From: Tillandsia leiboldiana | Lineage: Eukaryota; Streptophyta; Magnoliopsida; Poales; Bromeliaceae | Direction of reading: 5' to 3' | NCBI GenBank assembly: GCA_029204045.2 | Contig: CM055063.1 | Span: forward strand, 33,404,810-33,468,809 | DNA length: 64,000 bases | Notes under the pieces: model-generated | Seen by the model: the letters and a program-made list of their open reading frames with translations, nothing else | Database searches by the model: none | What the model was told of the DNA's origin: nothing | Program-made: the position numbers and the translations under genes | Shown here: positions 10,020 through 20,283 of the stretch, one piece after another | Layout: each line of letters starts with the position of its first letter | Numbering within the stretch: position 1 is the first letter of the stretch

Positions 10020-11290
10020 CTGTCACGGAGTGGGAAGTCAGCAACATAATAAACATAGGGAAAGCAGGAAAGCAAGTAATAACTCCAACCGTCAAACTAT
10101 CCGGAGCAACCACCCTCCCGTGAGGGAAAAGTAACCACGAACACCTGCAATGAAACCTGACCACGTCGAGCATCAACGTCGACGGGTCGCACCGCTCATA
10201 CCTTGGCGCCTCAAACCCCACCACAACGGGGGCCCCACTACGACACCTCGTGGGTATACACGGGTCAACGACCACTTTTCCGGAAAAGCGCACCCTCTGC
10301 GGTGGCCAAACCGCGGGTGCGCGTGTTGCAGCCTCGAGCATAGTAATCATGAAACAATATACATATACGTCCAAGTATGCAAATATACATCCATGCATGA
10401 GTACTATATGAACAGTGTATAATCTAAACATAAGCACCGTAGAACCATACGAAATAATTAATGCCTTTCTACAATGTTTAATCCAAGTACAAGATCCATA
10501 GCATTTTAAAAATCAGCACAGTTAAGCACATAATGTCTAAAGCCCATCGATATTTAATCCAAATCCAAGATCCATAGCATTTCAAAAATCAGCACAATTA
10601 AACACATAATGTCTAAAACCCATCGTTATTTAATCCAAATACAAGATCCATAGCATTTTAAAAATCAGCACAATTAAACCCATAAGCTTGACCTCGTCCA
10701 ACGGATAAGACTAGTTGCTAAGGCTTTAAAAGTAAAACCCACCTCTACTAGCGACGAACAAGGCGCTACTCCCCCGTGTCCCGGTGCGCTCTCCGAACTA
10801 CGAAGTTCCCCGAGAAAAATATCAGTAGCCGACAGCATGGAACAAGGGGACGAAAGACTGCACGGATCCCGTCGCGGCGATGACCCCGCGCTGCCGCGCT
10901 GGCCGCACGCGTGTCGGAGCCCCGTGCGGTGTGAGACCCGCACGGTTCCCTGACTGCGGCGGCCCCCGCTCGGTGCCTGGTCCCGCGCGGGTGCCCAGTC
11001 CGCACGCACGGGCGGCCCCGCGCGGCGCCCAGGCCCCGCGCGGGTGCCCAGCCCGCACGCACGGGCGGCCCCGCGCGGCGCCCAGGCCCCGCGCGGGTGC
11101 CCAGCCCGCACGCACGGGCGGCCCCGCGCGGCGCCCAGCCCCGCGCGGGTGCCCAACCCGCGCGCGCCAGGCGTACCCAGCCCTGCGCGCATCCGGCGCC
11201 TCGCGAAGGGGCGGCGTGGCAGACCGGATCATCCCGCCTTCCCCCGTATGATGGTCGAAGGAAACCCTAGAAAAATAAATAAAAACTCAC
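10020..11290 (-). other. Putative two-intron leader in A 3' LTR
   Basis: On the minus strand, intron 1 runs 11290 to 10798 (donor CG/GTGAGTTTTT, acceptor CGTAG), exon 2 is 10797-10743 (55 nt) and intron 2 runs 10742 to 10020 (donor GAG/GTGGGTTTT, acceptor CGTGACAG). The 53-bp minisatellite lies in intron 1. The 5' LTR copy of intron 2 is 16182-16904. Confidence 0.5.
10980..11165 (-). repeat. 53-bp GC-rich minisatellite in A 3' LTR
   Basis: Three 53-bp units made of CGCGCGGGTGCCC and GGGCGGCCCCGCGCGG blocks, with a partial unit. The copy in the other LTR is 17140-17330, also three units with edge differences. Long antisense open frames here are low-complexity artefacts. Confidence 0.9.
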
Positions 11291-11887
11291 CGAAACCTTC
11301 GCGCTTCCGATTCGCCGGTGAAGAGGGAGGAAGAGGAGAGTATCGTCCCTTGCTCGCTGCCGGGTTTAGTGGGGAGAACGATGGCCCCTTCCTTCTCCTC
11401 GCCGCCGCTCAACAATTCTTCACTCCGTCTTGCAAGAAGTCGAGGTTCGGGAAAAAAGGAGGGTTTCTCGCTTCGCCTTCAAAAAGAGGAACCGTCGTAC
11501 GGGATAAGGAGAGTGGGAAAACCCTAAGTCATCCCACACAAATTTAAACCAGTCGGTCAAAGGGATCGGGGGAAAAGGAAATTAAACCTAAGTCCCCAAA
11601 TAAAAGAAAACGAACCCGGGTCTGGTTTACCTCGAAAGACGTGCTAAACGCCTGAACGGCTAAACCACTTGAAAAATTTATTCCGGGAGATTCTGGGTCG
11701 AAAAACAGATCCGATCGCGCCACCGGATTCCAATTCGCGAGCTTTATTGTCTAAAATACCCGCGAGCCCCGACGGCCTGCCAGAAATAAAGAAATAAAAG
11801 TTACACCCCGAATCCCCTTAGTCGGAAAACGGTTCAATCAGGACCGCGGAGAAAGGCAACAAGACAGTTAAACCCGCAGTTACTACA

Positions 11888-11923
11888 CCACTCACCTCAT
11901 AAACGAGTTTCGTCCCCGAAACT
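11888..11923 (-). promoter_or_regulatory. Polypurine tract and upstream hairpin of A
   Basis: On the minus strand GAGGTGAGTGG directly precedes the 3' LTR and is the likely plus-strand primer. Just upstream is AGTTTCG-GGGA-CGAAACT (11906-11923), a perfect 7-bp hairpin found at the same place in B and F. Confidence 0.75.
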
Positions 11924-13228
11924 AAAAACTGGGTCGTGGTGAACAGAAAGGGGTAGCACTCTCTCATTTTCGACTCCAGTTCCCACGTCGCCTCTCGCTC
12001 TTCATGGTTGTTCCAGAGTACCTTCACATAGGGGATGACTCGGTTTCGCAGCGTCTTACTTTCCCTTGCCAGGATTCGCACTGGGATTCTTCGAAGCTTA
12101 GGTCTTCTTTGAGTTCGAGGGTAGAGACGTCCAAAACATGCGCTGGGTCGGACAGGTACTTTCGAAGCATCGAAACGTGGAACACGTCATGAACTCGGTT
12201 GAGGTTTGGTGGTAGGGCAAGGCGGTAAGCCACCGGGCCAATGCGCTCCAGGATCTCGAAAGGCCCTACGTACCGTGGACTCAGTTTTCCCCTCAGCCCG
12301 AAACGCTTGATTCCCTTGGATGGTGAGACTCGTAGCAGCACGTGTTCCCCCACTTGAAATTCCAGGTCGCGGCGCCTCTGATCTGCGTAGCTCTTTTGTC
12401 GACTCTGGGCAGTCAGTATGCGCTGTCTGATGAGGCGTACTTTTTCTTCAGTTTCTTCCACAAGGTCGGGTCCCAAGAACTTCCGTTCCCCTAAGTCGTC
12501 CCAACAGATCGGGGATCGGCAACGCCTTCCGTATAAGGCCTCGTAGGGCGCCATTTGAATGCTAGCCTGGTAGCTGTTGTTGTAGGCGAATTCCACGAGG
12601 GGTAGGTAGCGTGACCAACCGACTCCCCAGTCTAGCACACAGGCGCGAAGCATGTCTTCGAGAGTCTGAATCACTCGCTCCGACTGTCCGTCCGTCTGGG
12701 GTGGAAGGCCGTGCTGAACTGTAGTTTGGTCCCCAGAGCCTGCTGTAGATTCTGCCAGAACTTCGAAACAAAACGCGTGTCCCTATCCGAGGTGATCGAT
12801 GCCGGTACTCCATGTAATCTTACGATCTCACTGATGTAGACTTGAGCCAACCGTTCACGGGTCCATGTTGTGTGAATGGGCAGGAAATGTGCCGACTTGG
12901 TTAACCGGTCCACGATAACCCAGATCGTGTCATGCCCCTGCTGCGAACGTGGGAACCCCGTGACAAAATCCATGGTGATTCTGTCCCACTTCCACTCTGG
13001 TACCGGCAAGGGCTGTAACCTTCCCGCTGGTCGCTGGTGCTCAGCCTTAATTTGTTGACATACTAGGCAATGAGCTACGTGACGCGTCACATCCCCCTTC
13101 AGTCTAGGCCACCAGAAGGTCTGCTTGAGGTCCCTGTACATCTTCGTGCCTCCTGGGTGCGCCGTATAAGGGGCGCGGTGTGCCTCTGCCAAATTTCCTC
13201 CTTCAATTCCGATGAATCCGGCACGCAA
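11890..13228 (-). pseudogene. pol: A integrase with chromodomain-like tail
   Basis: The minus strand reads from the HHCC zinc-binding part (H and H near 13170, CLVC near 13065), through the core with catalytic Asp in MDFVTGF, Asp in TSDRDTRF and Glu in the SER segment near 12670, to the C-terminal VKVLWNNHEEREATWELE segment typical of Tekay/Del chromovirus tails. A frameshift near 12700 splits the core just before the catalytic Glu; another near 13215 detaches it from RNase H. The usual stop before the polypurine tract is missing. Confidence 0.88.
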
Positions 13229-14142
13229 ATCCGCCCACGGAACCGTAGGGTGCCATCGCCTTCCACCGAAAAGTCATTCTCTTGGTTCAGGGAGATCTTG
13301 TTTCGCACGAGTTGTAAGTGAGAGTCAGTCTGTTGCCCCTCCCGGATCTTCTCGAACAGCGTCGGCTTGACTGACAAGGTTAACAGTTGTGCGACCACGC
13401 CCGCTGGCACCACTTCCAACTTCAGTCGTGCAAACTCCGCGATCAAACCGCTCTGCTCCGTTAGCGTGCTCACAGGCATCCCCTCCAGTTGCTCCTTTCG
13501 GCTCAGGGCGTCTGCCACCACATTTGCCTTCCCGGGGTGGTATTGAATTGTTAGATCGTAATCCTTCAACAACTCCAACCACCGTCTCTGCCGCAAGTTT
13601 AATTCCTTTTGAGTGAATAGGTATTTAAGACTTTGGTGATCCGAGAAGACATTACAGTGGACACCAAAGAGGTAAAGTCTCCATAACTTTAAAACGAAGA
13701 CCACCGCGGCTAGCTCCAAATCATGTATCGGGTAGTTCTTTTCGTGATCTTTCAGCTGCCGGGAAGCATAGGCTATTACTTTCCCTTGTTGCATCAAAAC
13801 ACCCCCGAGGCCGATCCTCGATGCATCACAGTACACTTCATAATCCTCTCCGGGCGTCGGTAGTACAAGAATTGGTGCCCTCGTTAACCTCCTTTTGAGT
13901 TCTTCGAAGCTCTCCTGGCACTTAGCCGTCCAAACAAATTTCTCTCCCTTCTTTGTCAGTCGGTTTAAAGGGGCCGCAATCTTCGAAAATCCCTCGACGA
14001 AGCGTCTGTAATATCCGGCCAGGCCCAGGAAGCTGCGGATCTCCGTCACTGAAGTCGGCGGCTGCCAGTCCATCACTGCCTCCACCTTCTTGGGGTCCAC
14101 GGCGATCCCTTCTGCCGAGATCACGTGTCCTAGAAAACCCAC
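13099..14142 (-). pseudogene. pol: A reverse transcriptase end, RNase H and integrase N-terminus
   Basis: This minus-strand frame starts at the RT connection (GFLGHVISAEGI), then has RNase H with its acidic residues in CDAS, HDLEL, SDHQSL and VADALS, then the linker to integrase. It ends in a shifted tail where the HHCC domain begins. It is joined to the gag-RT frame upstream by a one-base loss near 14180. RNase H itself looks intact. Confidence 0.9.
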
Positions 14143-15335
14143 TTCGCGAAGCCAGAATTCACATTTCTTAAGTTTGGCAAAAGCTTCTGATCCCTGAGAG
14201 TCTGGAGGATGGTTCGCAAGTGGTCTTCGTGCTCCTCGTCGGTGTCTGAATAGATCAAAATGTCGTCGATGAAGACCACTACAAACCGATCTATGAAAGG
14301 CCTGAAAATCCGGTTCATCATATCCATGAACACCGCGGGGGCGTTCGTAAGCCCGAACGGCATAACGGTAAATTCGTAGTGGCCATACCGGGTTCGGAAG
14401 GCGGTCTTCGGGATATCTTCATTCCGTACTCGGAGTTGGTGGTAGCCTGATTGCAGGTCAATTTTTGAGAAAACCGTCGCTCCCCGTAGCTGGTCGAAGA
14501 GGTCGTCGATTCTGGGCAGGGGGTACTCCATTACTGTATTGTCCCCTTGTTGAATGTGATTTAGGTCGTCTTCCAATTGTCGTTTAACACTGTTGGAGAA
14601 GAAGGCTCCGAACAACTCCTTTTTGAACTTAGTCCATGATGGAAGCGCGGTGCCCCTGGAGGGGTCTGGACGCACCGTCTTCCACCACAAACGGGCGTTC
14701 CCCTCCAAGCAGTGGACCGCTAGGGGAACCCGCTCGTCATCCTCCATGAGTAGGTCTTCGAAAAGTTTTTCCATCGACCCCACCCATTTCTCGACGACCC
14801 ACGGATCAGTCGTGTCCCCTTCGAACGTGGGCGGGTCGTATTTCTTGAAGTCTCTCAGGTTGGCCCGCACTCGATCCCGCTCAGCCAGCGGAACCGACCC
14901 CTCCCCCACGGAAACGGCGGCCACGGTGGGGGAGGGTGTCACCACTGTCTCTCCCAGGGAACTCCCGCCAGTGATTCCCGGCGCCGTTCCCGTTGTCGTT
15001 GTCGCAGCTGCTGCTGCTGGCGTCAAATTCTGAGCTGGCGGCATCTCCGCTGCCGTCGCTGGTGGAGGGGCCACGCCTGCCCCGACCCCCGTCGCCTGCG
15101 GCCCCGTGGCTGGCGCGGTTGGCCCCGGCGGGGGGGCCTGGGCAACTGTCACTGTTGCGGCCTGTTGCTGTTGCGACAGCTGGCGCACGTGGTCCGTTAG
15201 GGTCGCCAGCTGCCCTGCCATCTCCCGCAATTGCTGCCGCAGGAGTTGGTTCTCAGTGGCCACCGATGCCGTCGCATCTGCTCCTGTATCCTCGACCGAT
15301 GATCTAGTTCGAACCATTGTAGTCTGTACAGACAT
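14130..15335 (-). pseudogene. gag-pol: A gag fused in frame to RT by an internal deletion
   Basis: The 401-residue frame starts with a coiled coil (LLRQQLREMAGQL, about residues 30-55), a Pro/Ala/Thr linker (60-150) and the gypsy gag capsid segment (about 155-270, with the WW motif at 217-218). At residue 271, after NTVMEY, it passes straight into RT at PLPRIDDLFDQLRG. RT then has its catalytic FIDD at 355-358. The end of gag, the zinc knuckle, the protease and the first RT motifs are missing. The junction sits on a shared Tyr codon, as expected from template switching. The last 20 residues are a frameshift product. Confidence 0.88.
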
Positions 15336-15532
15336 ATCGCAAAAAAAAATAAGCTCTAAACTCCACTAGCAACGAACAACCACAATCGAGAGATAAGAAC
15401 CTAGTACCCCCCCCCCCTCGATCGCTCACGTTTCTATACTATTATGTCTTACACGTTTCATTTCCTTGTAGTTAAGTGTGGTGTCTCTGTGGATGTCGGG
15501 TACTGACTGTCGTGATTTGGACACTGAACCTC

Positions 15533-15552
15533 TCTCTGATACCATCTTAATC
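15533..15552 (-). promoter_or_regulatory. Primer-binding site of A
   Basis: On the minus strand, TGGTATCAGAGA a few bases after the LTR end matches the initiator-Met tRNA 3' end. Confidence 0.85.
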
Positions 15553-18048
15553 TGTCACGCCCCGGGGTTTAACCAAGCTCCCTTTTTTTTTTTGAAAATC
15601 TTTCTTCCCAGGCGCGTGCCCAGACCCGCCACATATACAGATTTACTCCGCAAACGGGCAGAGTCTCCTCTGTATATGCACGGCGTCGCGGCTCATACAA
15701 CATCCAATCACAACATTCAGTCAACTCAATTATTTGTAAATACAGCTACTCATGCACAACAGGTTGAACTCGGGGCAGATTAATTTGAAAGCATAAATCC
15801 ATGGTTCGAAAGTAGTGCCCACCCGGCACTTAGATTTCTAAAACAGTTTCGAAAGTCATAAATCCACAGGGTTTTGAAATCGGTGCCCACACGACACCCA
15901 GACTTTTAAAACGGTTTTCGCAAATCTTTTCTTTGTTTACTTTCCATCTTAAAAACAGCCCAGCAGTACTAGAAACTAAAATCAACATACTCAAATCTGA
16001 AAGCAAAATACCGACATCCACACCGACCCCACGAGGGTATCGAGAACCACACCGTAGACTACAATATCAAATGAAAAAAAAGGAATAAGATAAGCGAGAA
16101 GAATTATAGTCTAGGGCCCCCAAGGACCCGCAAGCTCCTGTCTCGGCCTCACTGTCGGCTAGCTCTCACCCCCGAACGAACCTGTCACGGAGTGGGAAGT
16201 CAGCAACATAATAAACATAGGGAAAGCAGGAAAGCAAGTAATAACTCCAACCGTCAAACTATCCGGAGCAACCACCCTCCCGTGAGGGAAAAGTAACCAC
16301 GAACACCTGCAATGAAACCTGACCACGTCGAGCATCAACGTCGACGGGTCGCACCGCTCATACCTTGGCGCCTCAAACCCCACCACAACGGGGGCCCCAC
16401 TACGACACCTCGTGGGTATACACGGGTCAACGACCACTTTTCCGGAAAAGCGCACCCTCTGCGGTGGCCAAACCGCGGGTGCGCGTGTTGCAGCCTCGAG
16501 CATAGTAATCATGAAACAATATACATATACGTCCAAGTATGCAAATATACATCCATGCATGAGTACTATATGAACAGTGTATAATCTAAACATAAGCACC
16601 GTAGAACCATACGAAATAATTAATGCCTTTCTACAATGTTTAATCCAAGTACAAGATCCATAGCATTTTAAAAATCAGCACAGTTAAGCACATAATGTCT
16701 AAAGCCCATCGATATTTAATCCAAATCCAAGATCCATAGCATTTCAAAAATCAGCACAATTAAACACATAATGTCTAAAACCCATCGTTATTTAATCCAA
16801 ATACAAGATCCATAGCATTTTAAAAATCAGCACAATTAAACCCATAAGCTTGACCTCGTCCAACGGATAAGACTAGTTGCTAAGGCTTTAAAAGTAAAAC
16901 CCACCTCTACTAGCGACGAACAAGGCGCTACTCCCCCGTGTCCCGGTGCGCTCTCCGAACTACGAAGTTCCCGAGAAAAATATCAGTAGCCGACAGCATG
17001 GAACAAGGGGACGAAAGACTGCACGGATCCCGTCGCGGCGATGACCCCGCGCTGCCGCGCTGGCCGCACGCGTGTCGGAGCCCCGTGCGGTGTGAGACCC
17101 GCACGGTTCCCTGACTGCGGCGGCCCCCGCTCGGTGCCTGGTCCCGCGCGGGTGCCCAGTCCGCACGCACGGGCGGCCCCGCGCGGCGCCCAGGCCCCGC
17201 GCGGGTGCCCAGCCCGCACGCACGGGCGGCCCCGCGCGGCGCCCAGGCCCCGCGCGGGTGCCCAGCCCGCACGCACGGGCGGCCCCGCGCGGCGCCCAGG
17301 CCCCGCGCGGGTGCCCAACCCGCGCGCCCAGGCGACCCAGCCCTGCGCGCATCCGGCGCCTCGCGACGGCGGCGGCGTGGCAGACCGGATCATCCCGCCT
17401 TCCCCCGTATGATGGTCCGAAGGAAACCCTAGAAAAATAAATAAAAACTCACCGAAACTTCGCGCTTCCGATTCGCCGGTGAAGAGGGAGGAAGAGGAGA
17501 GTATCGTCCCTTGCTCGCTGCCGGGTTTACGTGGGGAGAACGATGGCCCCTTCCTTCTCCTCGCCGCGCTCAACAATTCTTCACTCCGTCTTGCAAGAAG
17601 TCGAGGTTCGGAAAAAAGGAGGGTTTCTCGCTCGCCTTCAAAAAGAGGAACCGTCGTACGGGATAAGGAGAGTGGGAAAACCCTAAGTCATCCCACACAA
17701 ATTTAAACCAGTCGGTCAAAGGGATCGGGGGAAAAGGAAATTAAACCTAAGTCCCCAAATAAAAGAAAACGAACCCGGGTCTGGTTTACCTCGAAAGACG
17801 TGCTAAACGCCTGAACGGCTAAACCACTTGAAAAATTTATTCCGGGAGATTCTGGGGTCGAAAAACAGATCCGATCGCGCCACCGGATTCCAATTCGCGA
17901 GCTTTATTGTCTAAAAATACCCGCGAGCCCCGACGGCCTGCCCAGAAATAAAGAAATAAAAGTTACACCCCGAATCCCCTTAGTCAGAAAACGGTTCAAT
18001 CAGGACCGCGAGAAAGGCAACAAGACAGTTAAACCCGCAGTTACTACA
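15553..18048 (-). mobile_element. 5' LTR of A
   Basis: 2496 bases, nearly identical to 9391-11887. Contains the same putative introns, terminal stem-loop, conserved hairpin (16437-16487) and 53-bp array (17140-17330). Confidence 0.92.
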
Positions 18049-18690
18049 ACTTTACCTCTTACTGTCGCATTCCATTTATTATTTGTAGACTGTGGATGGT
18101 TCTCGATACCCTCGTGGGGTCGGTGTGGATGTCGGTACGGTGACAACTGAATTGTTTAGTTTTCTTTACATCTCTGTGGGCCGCTTTGGAAAATAAAATA
18201 GCAAATAAAAGAACAGATTGCGAAAACTACTATTTCAAAACTCGGGTGCCGTGTGGGCACCGTTTTCAAAACCTTGTGGATTTATGGTTTGCGAAAATGG
18301 ATTTCAAACCTAAGTGTCGTGTGGGCACTGTTTCTCAAACCCCTGAGTTTATGTTGCTTTCGAAAAAGGGTTTTCAAAATATGGATGCCGGGTGGGCGCC
18401 GTTTCAACAATTGTGGGTTTTATCCTTTCAAACTAATCGGCCGTGAGTTTATTCTGCACATTGTGAATGGTTATACGTTTGGATTGCTGTGATTGAATGT
18501 TTACTCGTTTTGAACATTGTACAAACTGCGACGCCGTGCATATACAGGGGAGACTCTGTCCGTTTGTAGAGTGATCCTGTATATGCGGCGGATCTGGGCA
18601 CGCGCCGGGGAAGAAGGTTTTCAAAAAAAATAAATAAATACATACCTTTTGTAATCCGTTTCCGCTAAATTAATCCCCCGGGGCGTGACA
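18049..18690 (+). mobile_element. 5' LTR of B, last part
   Basis: Begins with the duplicated ACTTT, continues the LTR interrupted at 9390 and ends GGGGCGTGACA. Holds three GTGCCGTGTGGGCAC-type hairpins spaced about 55-60 bases (18246-18405) and the terminal stem-loop. Confidence 0.92.
18538..18586 (+). other. Terminal stem-loop near the LTR end (B)
   Basis: GCATATACAGG (18538-18548) pairs perfectly with CCTGTATATGC (18576-18586). Inside, ACTCT pairs with AGAGT around a loop that contains CCGTTT. Confidence 0.82.
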
Positions 18691-18711
18691 GATTAAGATG
18701 GTATCAGAGAC
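18691..18711 (+). promoter_or_regulatory. Primer-binding site of B
   Basis: GATTAAGATGGTATCAGAGA follows the LTR directly. TGGTATCAGAG is the complement of the initiator-Met tRNA 3' end. Confidence 0.88.
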
Positions 18712-20283
18712 TTTCTTCAATCACAACAGTTTGTGCCCGACATCCACAAAGATACCTCACTTAGCTACAAATGAATAAAATGAATGGCATAGAAGAGTAG
18801 AACGCGAGTGACCGGGGGGAAAGTATAGGTCCCTTTTCTCGATAGTTGTTTGAGTGCTATGCTAGCAGGAGGCTAGAGCTGACTTGTGTTGTGTGTGGTT
18901 GCAGACTAAGTTTTGTTTCCCGGTTTAGCTGGGTCGGCGTGCTTGTGTAGTCGTGTTGTTTTGGCTTGATTAGTCGTGTTGGTTTGGAGGCTGGGGTCGA
19001 GGCCGGCTGCCACCGGGGTATTGATGGTTGCTAGGAATTAATGGATTAAGCAACCAGCACGGGACACGGTGGGCCTGCTGACGTTGTTCATGCACTTGGT
19101 GCGGCTGTTATCACAGCAGATCGTTGCGCCGGCTTTTGTTTTTCGAACCCCTCCCTCTGCCGACGTGCTGGTTGTCGTTAGTGACGGCGACTGGGGGTTG
19201 AGTAATCCGACGGTGTTTGTTAGTGAGTCGGCCGTTTGTCGGTCGTGAGTAACTGGGTAGCCTCTTGTCTAAATGGTACCTTCTAGGTCTACTGAGTTTA
19301 AGTTACAGCAGATAGTCGACCGATTCTTTTGCATCTTGGACAAGGTATGGGTGGGAATGAGGATTCTTCCCTTATGATTGTCACCCATAGTTCGGCTTTT
19401 TGCGGTAGACACTGCGATGGTGGTAGGAATCGTCGAGATGGGGCCTTGGGGTTCTCCTTTGATTTGAGAAAGGAGGCCCCCGGGGCTAGCAAATTTTGTT
19501 CGTTTGGGCTCGATTTTGGGTGAGCGGGCCTAGAGCTTAGAATACTCCTAGTTGAGAAAGGGAGCGTTTGGTCTGGGGGTGTGCAGCTCGGTTCGGTGCA
19601 TGGTGATTGGAGGGGCAATTAATTGGGACCGAGCGGTAGGAGTTAACCAGAGTGTCGCACCCCTTCGGCACCAAGACGGAGGTAGGACCGTATTCCTTGG
19701 TTGTCGTCGCCAGCTTCCCATAACCAAGGTATAGCCTTGAGGATTTGGGTTGCGAGTTTAGTGATTGTGAAGGAGTACTGATCGGCGAGGGGTTGTTGAC
19801 TGCATGGCGCTCTGGCATCGGTTACTTTCGGCTAGGATGCCCTGCTTTCAGCTTTCTCTATGGGGTAGACCATGTGGTAGGTCTCAGAGCTGAAACCTAG
19901 CTTTAGTTTTGACCGTCGCCTCGGTAGGACGGACAGTCGGAGCGGAGAATCCGGGATGGTGGTTATACTCCGAGCTAGTAGCCGTGTTGGTGACGGGCGG
20001 AAGTAGTCCGTGTTGGCGACGGGTGGGTTCATCGTTTTCAAAGGAGGATTACTTGTAGGCGGTGACCCGGCTAGTTGGATTGGCACATCCCGGAGTTTTT
20101 GTAAGGGTATTAGTGTGGCCTCCCCCTTTGTTGTCGGGTTAGTCTGGGCATTTAAGGGCCGTCGGTCCGGGTTTGGTAGTAGGACCGGGGTACCTCGACG
20201 CATCGCAAGACTTTGGTTGCTGACTGCTCAACACCGTCAGAGGTGGTCCGCGAACCAGTGGCGTCATATCGGGGAACTCCAAG
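18712..20283 (+). mobile_element. Non-gag leader of B, shared with G
   Basis: About 1.57 kb lies between the primer site and pol where gag and protease should be. Much of it aligns with the minus strand of 47200-48300 in element G, in blocks such as TTTCGGCTAGGATGCCCTG and GTAGGACGGA. No zinc knuckle or capsid motif is seen, and stops occur in all frames. One stretch (about 19915-20130) can be read similarly in B and G apart from a one-base shift, so a decayed or novel coding segment is possible. More likely it is a non-coding leader. Confidence 0.6.

Larger units (their letters stand above)
9391..11887 (-). mobile_element. 3' LTR of A
   Basis: 2497 bases; on the minus strand it begins TGTAGTAACTGCGG and ends GGGGCGTGACA. 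The pol reading frame runs open into its first bases. Confidence 0.92.
9391..18048 (-). mobile_element. Ty3/gypsy (Tekay-like) element A
   Basis: 8658 bases flanked by ACTTT (9386-9390, 18049-18053), inserted in the 5' LTR of B. The empty site is preserved in B's 3' LTR near 34300. LTRs are 9391-11887 and 15553-18048. The interior is minus strand and carries a gag-RT fusion, RNase H and integrase with several frameshifts. The first 1.4 kb of the two LTRs looks identical. Later differences are mostly one-base indels in GC-rich DNA, so the insertion is recent although the genes are broken. Confidence 0.92.

Noticed and set aside
18691..18711. tRNA gene fragment
   Set aside because: The tRNA-like match is the primer-binding site; no cloverleaf surrounds it.
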